Shown: piece after piece, positions 1 to 8,223 of the stretch
How the letters are laid out: every line of letters begins with the position of its first letter
How positions within the stretch are numbered: position 1 is the first letter of the stretch
From: Microbacterium hydrothermale
GTDB taxonomy: Bacteria > Actinomycetota > Actinomycetes > Actinomycetales > Microbacteriaceae
Assembly (NCBI RefSeq): GCF_004854025.1
Contig: NZ_STGM01000005.1
Span: 62,001 to 126,000, forward strand
Direction of reading: 5' to 3'
DNA length: 64,000 nucleotides
Notes under the pieces: generated by a model
Database searches by the model: none
Seen by the model: the letters and a program-made list of their open reading frames with translations, nothing else
What the model was told of the DNA's origin: nothing
Position numbers and translations under genes: made by a program

Positions 1-69
1 GTCCCAGCCGTGCGCGAGCCACTGGCGCTTGGCTTCGGCGATCGGATCGACCGGCAGTCGTCGGGTCAT
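1..69 (-). CDS. MarR-family transcriptional regulator, N-terminal fragment
   Basis: Only the first 23 codons are inside the window; the gene runs off the left edge on the minus strand. It starts at an ATG (69-67) preceded by a strong GAGGAGGA ribosome site. The visible peptide reads MTRRLPVDPIAEAKRQWLAH followed by GWD. From memory, an 'IAEAKRQWLAHGW' segment of this kind is typical of actinobacterial MarR-family regulators just before the winged-helix domain, so the family call rests on a short stretch. It is divergent from etfBA, but nothing in the sequence shows that it controls them. Confidence 0.5.
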   Translation of the reverse strand, partial: MTRRLPVDPIAEAKRQWLAHGWD

Positions 70-123
70 GGGTCCTCCTCGCGATTCACGGTACCGCTCG
101 GCCGGCTCGGGGACGCGGCTTCC

Positions 124-148
124 GGTCCCTTCGACAGGCTCAGGGACC
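124..148. repeat. Small intergenic inverted repeat (GGTCCCT...AGGGACC)
   Basis: A 7-bp perfect inverted repeat, GGTCCCT and AGGGACC, encloses the 11-base loop TCGACAGGCTC. The core 'CCTTCGACAGGCTCAGGG' is a sequence I recognise as a recurrent small palindromic repeat in many bacterial genomes, but only one copy lies in this window. It sits between the divergent marR-like gene and etfB, so it could act in the etfB leader or simply be a dispersed repeat. Confidence 0.5.
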
Positions 149-249
149 TCGCGGGAGTGGCGGCCGAGCCCGTCGGAGCCCCCGCGCCCCGAACTCCTCC
201 GCCGCCGCGCTGCAGCGGCATCCGCCCCCTCACCGAAGGAGCCAGGTCG

Positions 250-1029
250 ATGAAGATCGTGGTGCTGATCAAAGAAGTCCCCGACACGTGGGGAGAACGA
301 CGCCTCGACCTCGAGACGGGGCTGACCGACCGTTCCGCCTCGGCCCCGGTGCTCGACGAGATCGACGAGCGCGCGGTCGAGGCCGCCCTCGCCCACGCCG
401 ACGAGCACCCGGGCACCGAGGTCGTGGTGCTCACGATGGCTCCGGCCTCCGCGACGGCGACGGTGCGCAAGGCCCTCGCGATGGGGGCGACCTCGGCCGT
501 GCACGTCGTCGACGACGCCCTGCGCGGCGCCGACCTGCTGCTGACCGCCGACGTGCTCGCCGCGGCCATCCGCCGCACGGGGTTCGACCTCGTCGTGGCG
601 GGGAACCTCTCCACCGACGGCGGCGGCGGAGTCGTTCCGGCGATGATCGCCGAGATCCTCGGCGTGCCGCAGCTCACGGCCCTGTCGCGCCTCGAGCTGA
701 CCGACGACACGGTGTCGGGCGACCGCGTGAGCGACGCCGGGACGATGCGCGTGTCGGCATCCCTGCCCGCCGTGGTGTCGGTCACCGAGGCGCTCCCGGA
801 GGGACGCTTCACGACGTTCAAGGGCATCATGGCGGCGAAGAAGAAGCCGTACGAGACGTGGGATCCGACCGAGCTCGGCGTCGAGGCCGACGACCCCGCC
901 CAAGCGCGGTACATCATGCTGTCGGTCGCCGAGCGGCCGCCGCGCGCGGCCGGCACGAAGATCGTCGACGAGGGTGATGCGGGTGAGAAGCTCGCGGCCT
1001 TCCTCATCGCCGAGGGGGTGGCCCGGTGA
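250..1029 (+). CDS. etfB: Electron transfer flavoprotein, beta subunit
   Basis: Beta subunit of the soluble ETF heterodimer, which collects electrons from acyl-CoA and related dehydrogenases and passes them to the quinone pool. The 259-residue product begins [15 protein letters not shown], the classical EtfB opening, and has the family's usual length. The segment [18 protein letters not shown] matches the nucleotide-binding part of the domain; the signature region ends near [19 protein letters not shown] chose the ATG at 250 because it gives the canonical N-terminus and follows GAAGGAG; the open frame extends further upstream without family similarity. The stop overlaps the etfA start (GTGA), so translation is coupled. 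Confidence 0.95.
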   Translation: MKIVVLIKEVPDTWGERRLDLETGLTDRSASAPVLDEIDERAVEAALAHADEHPGTEVVVLTMAPASATATVRKALAMGATSAVHVVDDALRGADLLLTADVLAAAIRRTGFDLVVAGNLSTDGGGGVVPAMIAEILGVPQLTALSRLELTDDTVSGDRVSDAGTMRVSASLPAVVSVTEALPEGRFTTFKGIMAAKKKPYETWDPTELGVEADDPAQARYIMLSVAERPPRAAGTKIVDEGDAGEKLAAFLIAEGVAR

Positions 1030-1991
1030 GCGTCGCCGTGGTGCTGCTCGAGGTGCTGCCGTCCGGTGCGCTCGCCGCCTCGTCGGCCGGGCTGCTGGCC
1101 GCGGCCGCCGGGGTGGGCGAGCCGGTCGCCGTCATCGCGGCTCCGGCCGACGTGCTCGAGGGCGCCGCGGAGCAGGCCGCGGGCCTCGGGGCGGTGCGCG
1201 TGCTCACCGCCGCCGTCGATCCCGCCGTGCTGACCGGCCCCGTCGTCGACGCGCTCGCCGCGGCGGTGGCCGTCGAGAGCCCCGACCTCGTGCTCGCCTC
1301 GAACGCGATCGAGTCGCGCGACGCCGTGGCCCGCCTCGCGGTGCGATTGCGCCTTCCGCTCGCGACCGATGTCGTCGGCATCCGCCGCGACGACCTCGGC
1401 GTCGTCGCCCACCACTCGGCCTTCGGCGGAGCGTTCACCGTCGAGGGGGCGCCCACGTTCGGGCCGCTGGTCGCGACGCTGCGCCCCGGGGCGGTGGACG
1501 GCCGCCTCGACGCGCGACCGCTGTCGGCGCGGGGCCTCGACGTGTCGGCATCCGGAATCCCCTCGGCACGGGTCGAGGACTTCTCCGAGACCGCCGCGCC
1601 CTCGACGCGGCCCGAGCTGCGCGGAGCCGCCGCGGTCGTCGCGGGAGGCCGCGGGGTGGGCTCGAAAGAGGACTTCGCCCTCGTCGAGCAGCTCGCCGAC
1701 GTGCTCGGCGCGGCCGTCGGCGCGTCTCGAGCCGCCGTCGACGCGGGATACGTGCCCGCGACCGCCCAGGTGGGGCAGACCGGGGTGTCGGTCTCTCCGC
1801 GGCTGTATGTGGCGCTCGGTATCTCCGGGGCCATCCAGCACCGCGCGGGCATGCAGACGGCGGGCGTGATCGTAGCGGTCGACAAGAACCCCGAGGCGCC
1901 CATCTTCGACATCGCCGACTTCGGTATCGTCGGAGATCTGTTCACCGTCGTCCCGCAACTGATCAGCGCGCTCGAGGCTCCGAAGAAATAG
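1026..1991 (+). CDS. etfA: Electron transfer flavoprotein, alpha subunit
   Basis: FAD-carrying alpha subunit, partner of the preceding EtfB. The 321-residue product has an N-terminal Rossmann-like half and the strongly conserved C-terminal FAD domain: [18 protein letters not shown], then [29 protein letters not shown] and the final [20 protein letters not shown]. The GTG start at 1026 overlaps the etfB stop by four bases. The stop codon abuts the ATG of the next gene with no spacer, which suggests that the downstream membrane cytochrome is made from the same transcript. Confidence 0.95.
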   Translation: MSVAVVLLEVLPSGALAASSAGLLAAAAGVGEPVAVIAAPADVLEGAAEQAAGLGAVRVLTAAVDPAVLTGPVVDALAAAVAVESPDLVLASNAIESRDAVARLAVRLRLPLATDVVGIRRDDLGVVAHHSAFGGAFTVEGAPTFGPLVATLRPGAVDGRLDARPLSARGLDVSASGIPSARVEDFSETAAPSTRPELRGAAAVVAGGRGVGSKEDFALVEQLADVLGAAVGASRAAVDAGYVPATAQVGQTGVSVSPRLYVALGISGAIQHRAGMQTAGVIVAVDKNPEAPIFDIADFGIVGDLFTVVPQLISALEAPKK

Positions 1992-3953
1992 ATGGCGTCC
2001 ACACCCCGCTCCCCGCGTCGCGGGCTGCCGCGCGTCCCCGGTGGGGAGCCGTGGCCGCCCGCGGTCTCCGGCGCGGATTCGGACGACGTCGCGGTGCCGG
2101 GCGCGGACGCCGCCGCGGTGCCGGGCGCCGTCTCGGCCGCGAGCGTGCGGAACGGTGCGGAGCTCACCTCGTCCGGGCCGCGGGGAGCCAGCGCCGCGAG
2201 CGCGCAGAACGGTGCGGAGCTCGCACCCGGGCCTCGGGAGACGAACGGTCCGACGTCGTCCTCGTCCTCGTCCGAGCAGCGGTCGGCGGATGCCGCGCCC
2301 CCCTCGCCCGCCTCGGTCGAGGTGCCGGGTGCCGACGACTCGAGCGCGGCCATCGCGCCCGCGATGGCGGATGCCGCGACCGTCGGTGTGCGCCGGGGTC
2401 TCCCGCGCGAGCCGGGCGGGGAGCCCTGGCCGCCGGCATCCGTCGCACCCGGGAAGCGCCCCGCGGCCGAGCCGGATCGGAGCAGCGGAACCGCAGCGGC
2501 GACGCCTGCGCCGGAGGTTCCGCCGCCCGCCGCCGATTCCGTCGAACCCGCGCGCGGGGCCGATGTTGCGAGCGTGGCCGTCACGCCCGCGGGAGCGGAT
2601 GCCGCGACCGCCGGTGTGCGCCGGGGTCTGCCGCGCGAGGCGGGCGGAGAGCCCTGGCCGCCGGCATCCGTCGCGGCGGGTGCGCCGTCGGCAGCGGGAT
2701 CGGGAGCGCCCGCGGGATCGGCATCCGCGCCGACGCGGGATTCGTCGGCGGGGTCCGCGCCCGAGTCGCCGGATCCCGGGGCGGGGTCCGCGCCCGCGTC
2801 GCCCGAGCCCGGGGCGGGCGCGAGCCCCGCGTCACCCGCGAGCACCGCACTCTCCGCCAACCCCGCGCCCGCGGCCCCGCGCCCTCCGCTCACCGTCCGC
2901 CGTACCGTGTGGCCCGGAGCCGCGGCGCGGCGCGCCGCCGTCGCACGAGAGGCCCGATCCGGACGGCCCGTCGGCGCGGCACCCGCCCCCGCCGGAGGCG
3001 CGGCTCGACCGTCGGCGGCGGGGTCCGCCGCGCTGCGCGACTTCTCTCCCGTTCAGCTGCTCGGCTCCACCGCGGTGCTCGGCGTCTTCGCCCTCGCGCT
3101 CGTGGGCATCGTCGTGCTGCTCGCGCGCTTCGTGCTCGCGATCGGACCCGGGCGGGGGTTCCTCGAGGCGTTCCCGGGGGAGTACCCCCTGCCCGCGTCG
3201 GCACCCGTGGGGCTGCCGGCGTGGCTGAACTGGTCGCACTTCCTCAACAGCTTCTTCCTGCTGCTCATCATCCGCACCGGATGGCAGGTGCGCCGCGAGA
3301 AGAGGCCCGCGGCCTTCTGGTCGCCGCGGAACAACAAGAAGCGCCGCATCAGTCTCGCCCTGTGGTTCCACCAGGCGCTCGACATCCTGTGGATCGCGAA
3401 CGGCGTCGTCTTCGTCGTGCTGCTGTTCACCACCGGGCAGTGGATGCGCATCGTGCCGACCTCGTGGGAGGTCCTCCCGAACGCCCTCTCGGCCGCCCTC
3501 CAGTACGCCTCGCTCGACTGGCCGACCGAGAACGGGTGGGTGAACTACAACAGCCTGCAGCAGCTGTCGTATTTCGCCATCACCTTCGTGGCGGCGCCCC
3601 TCGCGATCGTCAGCGGCGTGCGGCTCTCGGGCGTCTGGCCGAAGGATGCCGCGCGGCTCAACCGGCTGTACCCGGTGGAGTGGGCGCGGAAGGTGCACTT
3701 CCCGACCATGCTGTTCTTCGTGGCGTTCATCGTCGTGCACGTCGCCCTCGTGCTCGCCACGGGTGCCCTGCGCAACCTGAATCACATGTACGCCGCCCGC
3801 GGCGCGGTGGACCCCGGGGCGTACACGAGCGATCCGACCGGTCTGCTGATCTTCGCGGCATCCCTCGTCGTGATGGCCGCGGCCTGGATCGCCGCGCGTC
3901 CCGCGGTGCTCGTGCCGATCGCCCGTCTGTTCGGCGAGGTCAAGCAGCGCTGA
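1992..3953 (+). CDS. Membrane b-type cytochrome-like protein with long disordered repeat N-terminus
   Basis: A 653-residue protein in two parts. Residues 1 to about 345 are low-complexity Ala/Pro/Ser/Gly-rich and carry three copies of a motif close to RRGLPREPGGEPWPP (near residues 9, 137 and 212). Residues about 350-653 are a polytopic membrane domain with four or five hydrophobic segments and histidines inside them (NWSHFLN, LWFHQALD, ARKVHFPTM, IVVHVALV), as expected for a haem-binding cytochrome b561/b6-like domain. The gene follows etfA with zero spacing. I infer that it may link ETF to the membrane chain, but no ETF-quinone oxidoreductase signature is visible. The function of the repeats is unknown. 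Confidence 0.75.
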   Translation: MASTPRSPRRGLPRVPGGEPWPPAVSGADSDDVAVPGADAAAVPGAVSAASVRNGAELTSSGPRGASAASAQNGAELAPGPRETNGPTSSSSSSEQRSADAAPPSPASVEVPGADDSSAAIAPAMADAATVGVRRGLPREPGGEPWPPASVAPGKRPAAEPDRSSGTAAATPAPEVPPPAADSVEPARGADVASVAVTPAGADAATAGVRRGLPREAGGEPWPPASVAAGAPSAAGSGAPAGSASAPTRDSSAGSAPESPDPGAGSAPASPEPGAGASPASPASTALSANPAPAAPRPPLTVRRTVWPGAAARRAAVAREARSGRPVGAAPAPAGGAARPSAAGSAALRDFSPVQLLGSTAVLGVFALALVGIVVLLARFVLAIGPGRGFLEAFPGEYPLPASAPVGLPAWLNWSHFLNSFFLLLIIRTGWQVRREKRPAAFWSPRNNKKRRISLALWFHQALDILWIANGVVFVVLLFTTGQWMRIVPTSWEVLPNALSAALQYASLDWPTENGWVNYNSLQQLSYFAITFVAAPLAIVSGVRLSGVWPKDAARLNRLYPVEWARKVHFPTMLFFVAFIVVHVALVLATGALRNLNHMYAARGAVDPGAYTSDPTGLLIFAASLVVMAAAWIAARPAVLVPIARLFGEVKQR

Positions 3954-3971
3954 CGCGCCGCATCCGCCGAC

Positions 3972-4042
3972 ATCACACGTTCGGCGCGAGATCACCCCTT
4001 CGCGGGCCCGCGTTCGCTGTGATCTCGCGCCGATCGTGTGAT
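3972..4042. repeat. 71-bp palindromic element, copy 1 (family 'ATCACACG')
   Basis: Two 24-base arms (3972-3995 and 4019-4042) are reverse complements with one mismatch; the left arm begins ATCACACGTTCGGCGCGAGA. A second copy of identical length lies at 17472-17542. This copy separates two convergent genes, so it could act as a bidirectional terminator, although it lacks a T-tract. Confidence 0.85.
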
Positions 4043-4062
4043 CTCGGGGGTCGCGCGAGCGC

Positions 4063-4608
4063 TCAGACGCGCGCGCGGAGGCCGGACGCGACCAGGTCGA
4101 GGCCGAAGGCGAAGTCGTCGGGCTCCAGGCCCGAGGCGCCCTCGCGCGCGCCGGCGCTGTCATACTGCAGGCGCTGCTGTTCGTGCCAGACGAAGCCGAG
4201 CACGTAGTGCAGCACGGTCGTCGCGACCCGGCGGGCGGTGTCGGCGTCGAAGCCCGCGGCGGTGACGGCGGCAGCAAGCCGGCCGTGTGCCAGCGAAGAC
4301 CCGAGACCGAGAGCGAGGGTGCTCGAGACCACCTCCGCGCCGTCGCGGTAGGCCAGCAGGGCGTCGCGCAGGGCGTTCGCCTCGACGCGCAGGTCGTCGG
4401 GGGTTCCGGATGCCATCCGCCCGACGATCCGGTCCGAGAGCTCCGCGAGCAGGGTCTGCTTGTTCGGGAAGTGCCAGTACAGGGCGCTGGGCTGCACCTC
4501 GAGCGTGGTCGCGAGGCGGCGCATCGTGAGGTCGGGGAGGCCGTGATCGTCGAGGATCCGCAGGGCGGCCCGGGCGACATCGTCGGCGGAGTGACCTCGG
4601 GGTGACAT
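4063..4608 (-). CDS. bioQ: TetR-family repressor, probable biotin regulator BioQ
   Basis: A 181-residue TetR protein. Residues 1-55 hold the helix-turn-helix, with LTMRRLATTLEVQPSALYWH as its recognition region; the rest is a TetR C-terminal ligand/dimer domain. It is divergent from bioY, and the 56-bp spacer contains two tandem copies of TGAACGCCGTTCA. That matches the TGAAC-N3-GTT(A/C)-type operator known for BioQ, the TetR repressor of biotin genes in corynebacteria and mycobacteria. The BioQ assignment therefore rests on operator plus context. It probably also represses itself. The start is the ATG at 4608, after which the canonical TetR N-terminus follows directly. Confidence 0.8.
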   Translation of the reverse strand: MSPRGHSADDVARAALRILDDHGLPDLTMRRLATTLEVQPSALYWHFPNKQTLLAELSDRIVGRMASGTPDDLRVEANALRDALLAYRDGAEVVSSTLALGLGSSLAHGRLAAAVTAAGFDADTARRVATTVLHYVLGFVWHEQQRLQYDSAGAREGASGLEPDDFAFGLDLVASGLRARV

Positions 4609-4617
4609 GCGTCCGAG

Positions 4618-4650
4618 TATAGTGAACGCCGTTCAGGTGAACGCCGTTCA
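4618..4650 (+). promoter_or_regulatory. bioY promoter -10 with two tandem BioQ-type operators
   Basis: A -10-like TATAGT lies at 4618-4623. Immediately downstream are two identical perfect palindromes, TGAACGCCGTTCA, at 4623-4635 and 4638-4650, 15 bp apart. Repressor bound there would block the bioY start site and probably the divergent bioQ promoter. The ribosome site AGGAAAGG for bioY begins at the end of the second operator. Confidence 0.8.
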
Positions 4651-4664
4651 GGAAAGGCCCGCTC

Positions 4665-5261
4665 ATGACCCGCACCCTCGATGCGACCGACCTCGCCCGC
4701 GTCGCCGTCTTCGCCGCGCTCATCGTGGTGCTGGGACTTCCCGGGAGCTTCCCGGTGTTCGGCGGGGTGCCCATCACCGCCCAGACGCTCGGCGTGATGC
4801 TGGCGGGGGCCGTGCTCGGCCCCTGGCTCAGCGCCCTGTCGGTGACGGTCGTCCTCGCGCTCACGGCGGCGGGCCTTCCGCTGCTCGCGGGAGGGCGCGG
4901 CGGCCTCGGCGTCTTCTTCGGCCCCTCCGCGGGCTACGCGCTCGGGTGGATCCTCGGGGCGATCGTCGTGGGTCTCGTCGTCCACGCCGGAGGCCGGCGC
5001 CCCGTCGTGTGGCGCACCGCCCTCGCGATGATCGCGGGTGGTGTCGGGGCGATCTACGCGATCGGCATCCCCGTGCAGAGTGCGGTTACGCGCCTTCCCC
5101 TCGGCGAGACGGCGGTGACGAGCCTCGTCTTCGTGCCTGGCGATCTGCTCAAGGCCGCGCTCGCGACCGCCGTCGTCGCCGCGCTCGTGCGGGCGTACCC
5201 GCGCGGGTTCCGCCGCGCGTGGACGCGACCGGCGGCGACGCCCGCGGCCGCCGCGGCGTGA
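4665..5261 (+). CDS. bioY: Biotin transporter S-component BioY
   Basis: Substrate-binding membrane subunit of an energy-coupling-factor biotin importer. The 198-residue protein has about six hydrophobic segments and typical BioY features: FPVFGGVPITAQTLGVMLAG near residue 30 and the GGRGGLGVFFGPSAGYALGW region near residue 77. It works with BioM (ATPase) and BioN (transmembrane coupling protein), encoded downstream. It is the first gene behind the tandem BioQ operators, so it is expected to be derepressed when biotin is scarce. Its stop overlaps the GTG of the next gene (GTGA). Confidence 0.93.
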   Translation: MTRTLDATDLARVAVFAALIVVLGLPGSFPVFGGVPITAQTLGVMLAGAVLGPWLSALSVTVVLALTAAGLPLLAGGRGGLGVFFGPSAGYALGWILGAIVVGLVVHAGGRRPVVWRTALAMIAGGVGAIYAIGIPVQSAVTRLPLGETAVTSLVFVPGDLLKAALATAVVAALVRAYPRGFRRAWTRPAATPAAAAA

Positions 5262-6337
5262 TCGTCGTCCTCGACGGCGACGACGGGCGGCTCGTCGAGC
5301 GCATCGCCGCGACCCGCGAAGCCGGCGACGCCGTGCTGATCGCCGATCCGCGCTGGAGCGCCGACCAGCGCGCGGGCGTGGAGCGGGTGGCATCCGGGAT
5401 CGACGACGCGGATGCCACGGCCTGGGCGACCCTCACCTCGGGCAGCAGCGGCGCTCCGCGCATCGTGCGGCGGACGGCCGCATCCTGGACGGACTCGTTC
5501 GCGGCGGTGAGCGCGCTCCTGGGGGCGGGGCCGGACGACATCGTGTCGCTCCCCGCCCCGGCGTCGTCGTCGCTGACCCTGTTCTCTCTCGCGCACGCGC
5601 TCGAGGGCGGGCCGCGGCCGGTGCTCGGGCGGGATCCCGCCGCGACGCTCCTGCACGCGACGCCGGAAGGTCTGCGCGCCGTGCTCGACGACGGCTCGCT
5701 GCCGCGGCTGCGCGTCGCCCTCGTCGGAGGATCCTGGCTCGACCCGTCGCTGCGCGAGCGCGCCGCCGCCGCCGGCGTGCGGGTCGTGTCGTACTACGGG
5801 GCCGCGGAGCTGTCGTTCGTCGCCGTCAACACCGGCGACGGGCTGCGCGCGTTTCCGGGGGTGGAGCTCGACGTGCGGGGCGGTGAGGTGTGGGTGCGCT
5901 CTGCGTTCGTGGCATCCGGTTATCTCGGAGCGGACGGTCCGCTGCGGCGCGACGGGGCGTGGGCCACCGTCGGCGATCGCGCGGAGCTGCGGAACGGACG
6001 TCTGCGCCTGCACGGCCGGGCCGACGACGCGATCCTCAGCGCCTCGGCGACCGTCATCCCGTCCGAGGTCGAGGAGGCGCTGCGCACGATCCCCGGTGTG
6101 CGCGACGCCGTCGTGTTCGGGATGCCGCGCCCCCGCGTGGGCGCGTTGATCGCCGCGTTCGTGGAGGGGCCGGATGCCGACCCGGCCGCCGTCCGATCCG
6201 CGGCCGCCGCCCTGCTCGCCCCCGCTCATCGTCCGCGACGCTGGGCGTTCGGGGAGATCCCGCGGACGCCCTCGGGAAAGCCCGCGCGCGCCGAGGCGGC
6301 GCGGCTGATGGAGGGCGAGCGTGATGGCCGACACTGA
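5258..6337 (+). CDS. Short AMP-forming acyl-CoA ligase in biotin operon (YhfT-like)
   Basis: A member of the ANL adenylating family, 359 residues, clearly shorter than the usual 480-550 because most of the N-terminal subdomain is absent. Visible motifs are TSGSSGAP (residues 60-67, phosphate loop), YYGAAE (179-184), VGDRAEL (near 240), the hinge/C-lobe DDAILSASATVIPSEVEEAL, and PRTPSGK with the catalytic lysine at 341. The order BioY-ligase-thiolase recalls the Bacillus subtilis yhfU-yhfT-yhfS operon, which also lies in a biotin regulon. A role in making or salvaging an acyl-CoA precursor such as pimeloyl-CoA is inference; the substrate is unknown. Confidence 0.8.
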   Translation: MIVVLDGDDGRLVERIAATREAGDAVLIADPRWSADQRAGVERVASGIDDADATAWATLTSGSSGAPRIVRRTAASWTDSFAAVSALLGAGPDDIVSLPAPASSSLTLFSLAHALEGGPRPVLGRDPAATLLHATPEGLRAVLDDGSLPRLRVALVGGSWLDPSLRERAAAAGVRVVSYYGAAELSFVAVNTGDGLRAFPGVELDVRGGEVWVRSAFVASGYLGADGPLRRDGAWATVGDRAELRNGRLRLHGRADDAILSASATVIPSEVEEALRTIPGVRDAVVFGMPRPRVGALIAAFVEGPDADPAAVRSAAAALLAPAHRPRRWAFGEIPRTPSGKPARAEAARLMEGERDGRH

Positions 6338-7427
6338 CCCCGTCGTCGTCGCGGCGCGGCGCAGCCCCCTCGCGGTGCGGGGGCGCGGCCTCGCCCGCCT
6401 CGACGCGGGCGCTCTCGCCGGCGAGGTCGTCGCGGCGGTCGTGGCCGACGCGGGATCCCCGCCGGTCGCCGACGTGGTCCTCGGCAACTGCACCGGTCCG
6501 GGCGGCAATCTCGGCCGCATCGCCGCTCTCGCGGCTGGCCTCGAGGTGGGCGTCCCCGGGGGCACCGTCGACCGCCAGTGCGGGAGCGGACTCGCGGCGA
6601 TCGGGGATGCCGCGCTGGCGACGCGCGCCGACGGTCGGGTCCGCGTGGCGGGCGGGGTCGAGAGCGCCTCGACCGCTCCCGTCCGCGTGCACGACGGGAT
6701 GCCCTTCGCACGAGCCCCCTTCGCCCCCGCGGGCTTCGCCGACCCCGACATGCTGCGCGCCGCCGACGACCTGGCCGCCCACGACGGGCTCTCGCGCGCG
6801 CGGCAGGACGCGTACGCGCAGCGCAGCCACGCGCGGGCGACGATCGCGCGAGCGGCCGGGCGCTTCGACGCCGAGATCGTGCCCGTGGCGGGGATGACCG
6901 GCGACGAGGGCATCGGCGTCTCCGCGGCGGCGTGGGCACGTCTCGCGCCGCTCGTGGACGGGGGCACCGTCACCGCAGCGACCTCCACCCGCATCGGCGA
7001 CGGGGCCGCGGCGGTCGTCGTCGCCCCGGCCGGATCGGCGCCGGGGCTCGCGATTCGCGCCACCGCCGTCGTGGGCTGCGACCCGGCCCTCCCCGGCATC
7101 GGGGCCGCGCCCGCGATCGAGGCCGCCCTCACCCAGGCGGGGCTGAGCCTTCCCGATGTCACCGCGATCGAGCTCGTCGAGGCGTTCGCCGCGCAGAGCA
7201 TCGCCGTGCTGTCGCGCCTCGGCCTCGGCGACGACGACGCGCGCGTCTGCGCCGAGGGAGGCGCGCTTGCCCTGGGGCACCCGTGGGGAGCGAGCGGAGC
7301 GGTGGCCGTCGTGCGCCTGTTCTCGCGGCTCGTGCGCGCGGGAGCCCCCGCGGGCACGGTGGGGCTCGCCGCGGCATCCGTCGGCGGCGGCCTCGGCGTC
7401 GCCGCGGTGTTCGAGGTCGTCCGGTGA
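6324..7427 (+). CDS. Thiolase-fold protein in biotin operon (YhfS-like), second catalytic Cys replaced
   Basis: A 367-residue thiolase. The acylated cysteine lies in DRQCGSGLAAIGDAAL (Cys86) and the conserved histidine in GGALALGHPWGASG (His319). The C-terminal motif, normally C-x-G-G-G, reads ASVGGGLG, so the second catalytic cysteine appears to be serine 352; the Asn-Gly before GGA is also changed. The chemistry may therefore differ from ordinary Claisen condensation/thiolysis. I use the ATG at 6324, eight bases after GGAGGG; a GTG at 6321 is equally in frame. It overlaps the ligase gene by 14 bases. Together with the ligase it may make or break a biotin-precursor acyl-CoA (inference). Confidence 0.85.
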   Translation: MADTDPVVVAARRSPLAVRGRGLARLDAGALAGEVVAAVVADAGSPPVADVVLGNCTGPGGNLGRIAALAAGLEVGVPGGTVDRQCGSGLAAIGDAALATRADGRVRVAGGVESASTAPVRVHDGMPFARAPFAPAGFADPDMLRAADDLAAHDGLSRARQDAYAQRSHARATIARAAGRFDAEIVPVAGMTGDEGIGVSAAAWARLAPLVDGGTVTAATSTRIGDGAAAVVVAPAGSAPGLAIRATAVVGCDPALPGIGAAPAIEAALTQAGLSLPDVTAIELVEAFAAQSIAVLSRLGLGDDDARVCAEGGALALGHPWGASGAVAVVRLFSRLVRAGAPAGTVGLAAASVGGGLGVAAVFEVVR

Positions 7428-7576
7428 GGGTGCTGCGCTGTCGGGAGCTGAGCGCGCGGCTCGCTGCTCGAGCCCGTGCGGTGGGCGTCCTGCGCGGCGG
7501 CGGCCTCGGCGTCGCCGCGGTGTTCGAGGTCGTCCGGTGAGCGTCGTACGCTGCCGCGGGCTGAGCGCCCGTCTCG
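7382..7576 (+). repeat. Direct duplication of the thiolase/bioM junction (113-bp offset)
   Basis: Positions 7382-7463 and 7495-7576 are the same sequence, displaced by 113 bp. The unit covers the last codons of the thiolase (GGGLGVAAVFEVVR), its stop and the first codons of bioM. In the first copy the bioM start has diverged (VRVLRCRELSARL against VSVVRCRGLSARL). Because 113 is not a multiple of three, the first bioM-like start at 7424 runs into a second thiolase tail and stops at 7540, leaving a vestigial 38-codon frame. Confidence 0.9.
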
Positions 7577-8223
7577 GCGACCGCGAGGTGTTGCACGATG
7601 TCGCCCTCGACCTCGGGGCCCGCACCATCGCCATCGTCGGCGACAACGGCTCGGGAAAGTCGACCTTCGCCCGGCTCGCCGCTGGCCTCGTGCGGCGCGC
7701 GTCGGGAGACCTCGAGGTGCTCGGGCTCGACCCCGAGAAGGATGCCGCAGCCCTCCGCCGTCGCGTCGCCCTCGTCCTCAGCAACCCCGACGCGCAGATC
7801 GTCATGCCGACCGTCGCCGAGGACGTCGCCCTGTCTCTCCGCCCCCTCCGTCTCCCGCGCGAGGAACGCGCCCGCCGCGTCGCCGCGTCGCTCGAACGCT
7901 TCGGGCTGGACGCACTCGCCGACCGTCCCGCCCACGACCTGTCCGGGGGGCAGAAGCAGCTCCTCGCCCTGTGCGGTGCGTTCGTGCGCGCGCCCGACCT
8001 CGTCGTCGCCGACGAGCCGACGGCGTTCCTCGACGCGCGCAACGCCCGCGCCGTCGCCGACCACCTCCTCGCCGACACCGGGCACGTGCTCGTCGTCGTC
8101 ACGCACGACCTCGCCCTGGCACGCCGGTGCGAGGAAGCCGTGCTCTTCGCGGACGGCCGGGTCGCGGCATCCGGTACCGCGGACGAGGTCGTCGACGCCT
8201 ACGAGAGGGCCCTGGCGTGCTGA
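7537..8223 (+). CDS. bioM: Biotin transporter ATPase BioM (EcfA-type)
   Basis: Cytoplasmic ATP-binding subunit that powers BioY/BioN biotin uptake. The 228-residue protein has all ABC motifs: Walker A GDNGSGKST (35-43), Q-loop NPDAQIVMP, signature LSGGQKQ (135-141), Walker B VVADEPTAF and switch histidine THDL (His190). The GTG at 7537 overlaps the duplicated thiolase tail stop. The intact start belongs to the second copy of the junction duplication; the first copy is out of frame and cannot serve. Cotranscribed with bioN, which it overlaps. Confidence 0.93.
   Translation: MSVVRCRGLSARLGDREVLHDVALDLGARTIAIVGDNGSGKSTFARLAAGLVRRASGDLEVLGLDPEKDAAALRRRVALVLSNPDAQIVMPTVAEDVALSLRPLRLPREERARRVAASLERFGLDALADRPAHDLSGGQKQLLALCGAFVRAPDLVVADEPTAFLDARNARAVADHLLADTGHVLVVVTHDLALARRCEEAVLFADGRVAASGTADEVVDAYERALAC

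Noticed and set aside
10..249. In-frame upstream extension of etfB
   Set aside because: The extra 80 residues resemble no EtfB, and the ATG at 250 has both the canonical N-terminus and a ribosome site.
66..1958. Long open frame on the minus strand opposite etfBA
   Set aside because: It is the usual antisense shadow of GC-rich coding DNA: Arg/Gly/Asp/His-rich without domain similarity, lying against two clear ETF genes.
974..4207. 1077-codon open frame overlapping etfA and the cytochrome gene
   Set aside because: Arg-rich low-complexity translation typical of an out-of-frame reading of high-GC genes.
7424..7540. Alternative bioM start in the first junction copy
   Set aside because: It is in another frame, runs into a second thiolase tail and stops at 7540, so it cannot give BioM.
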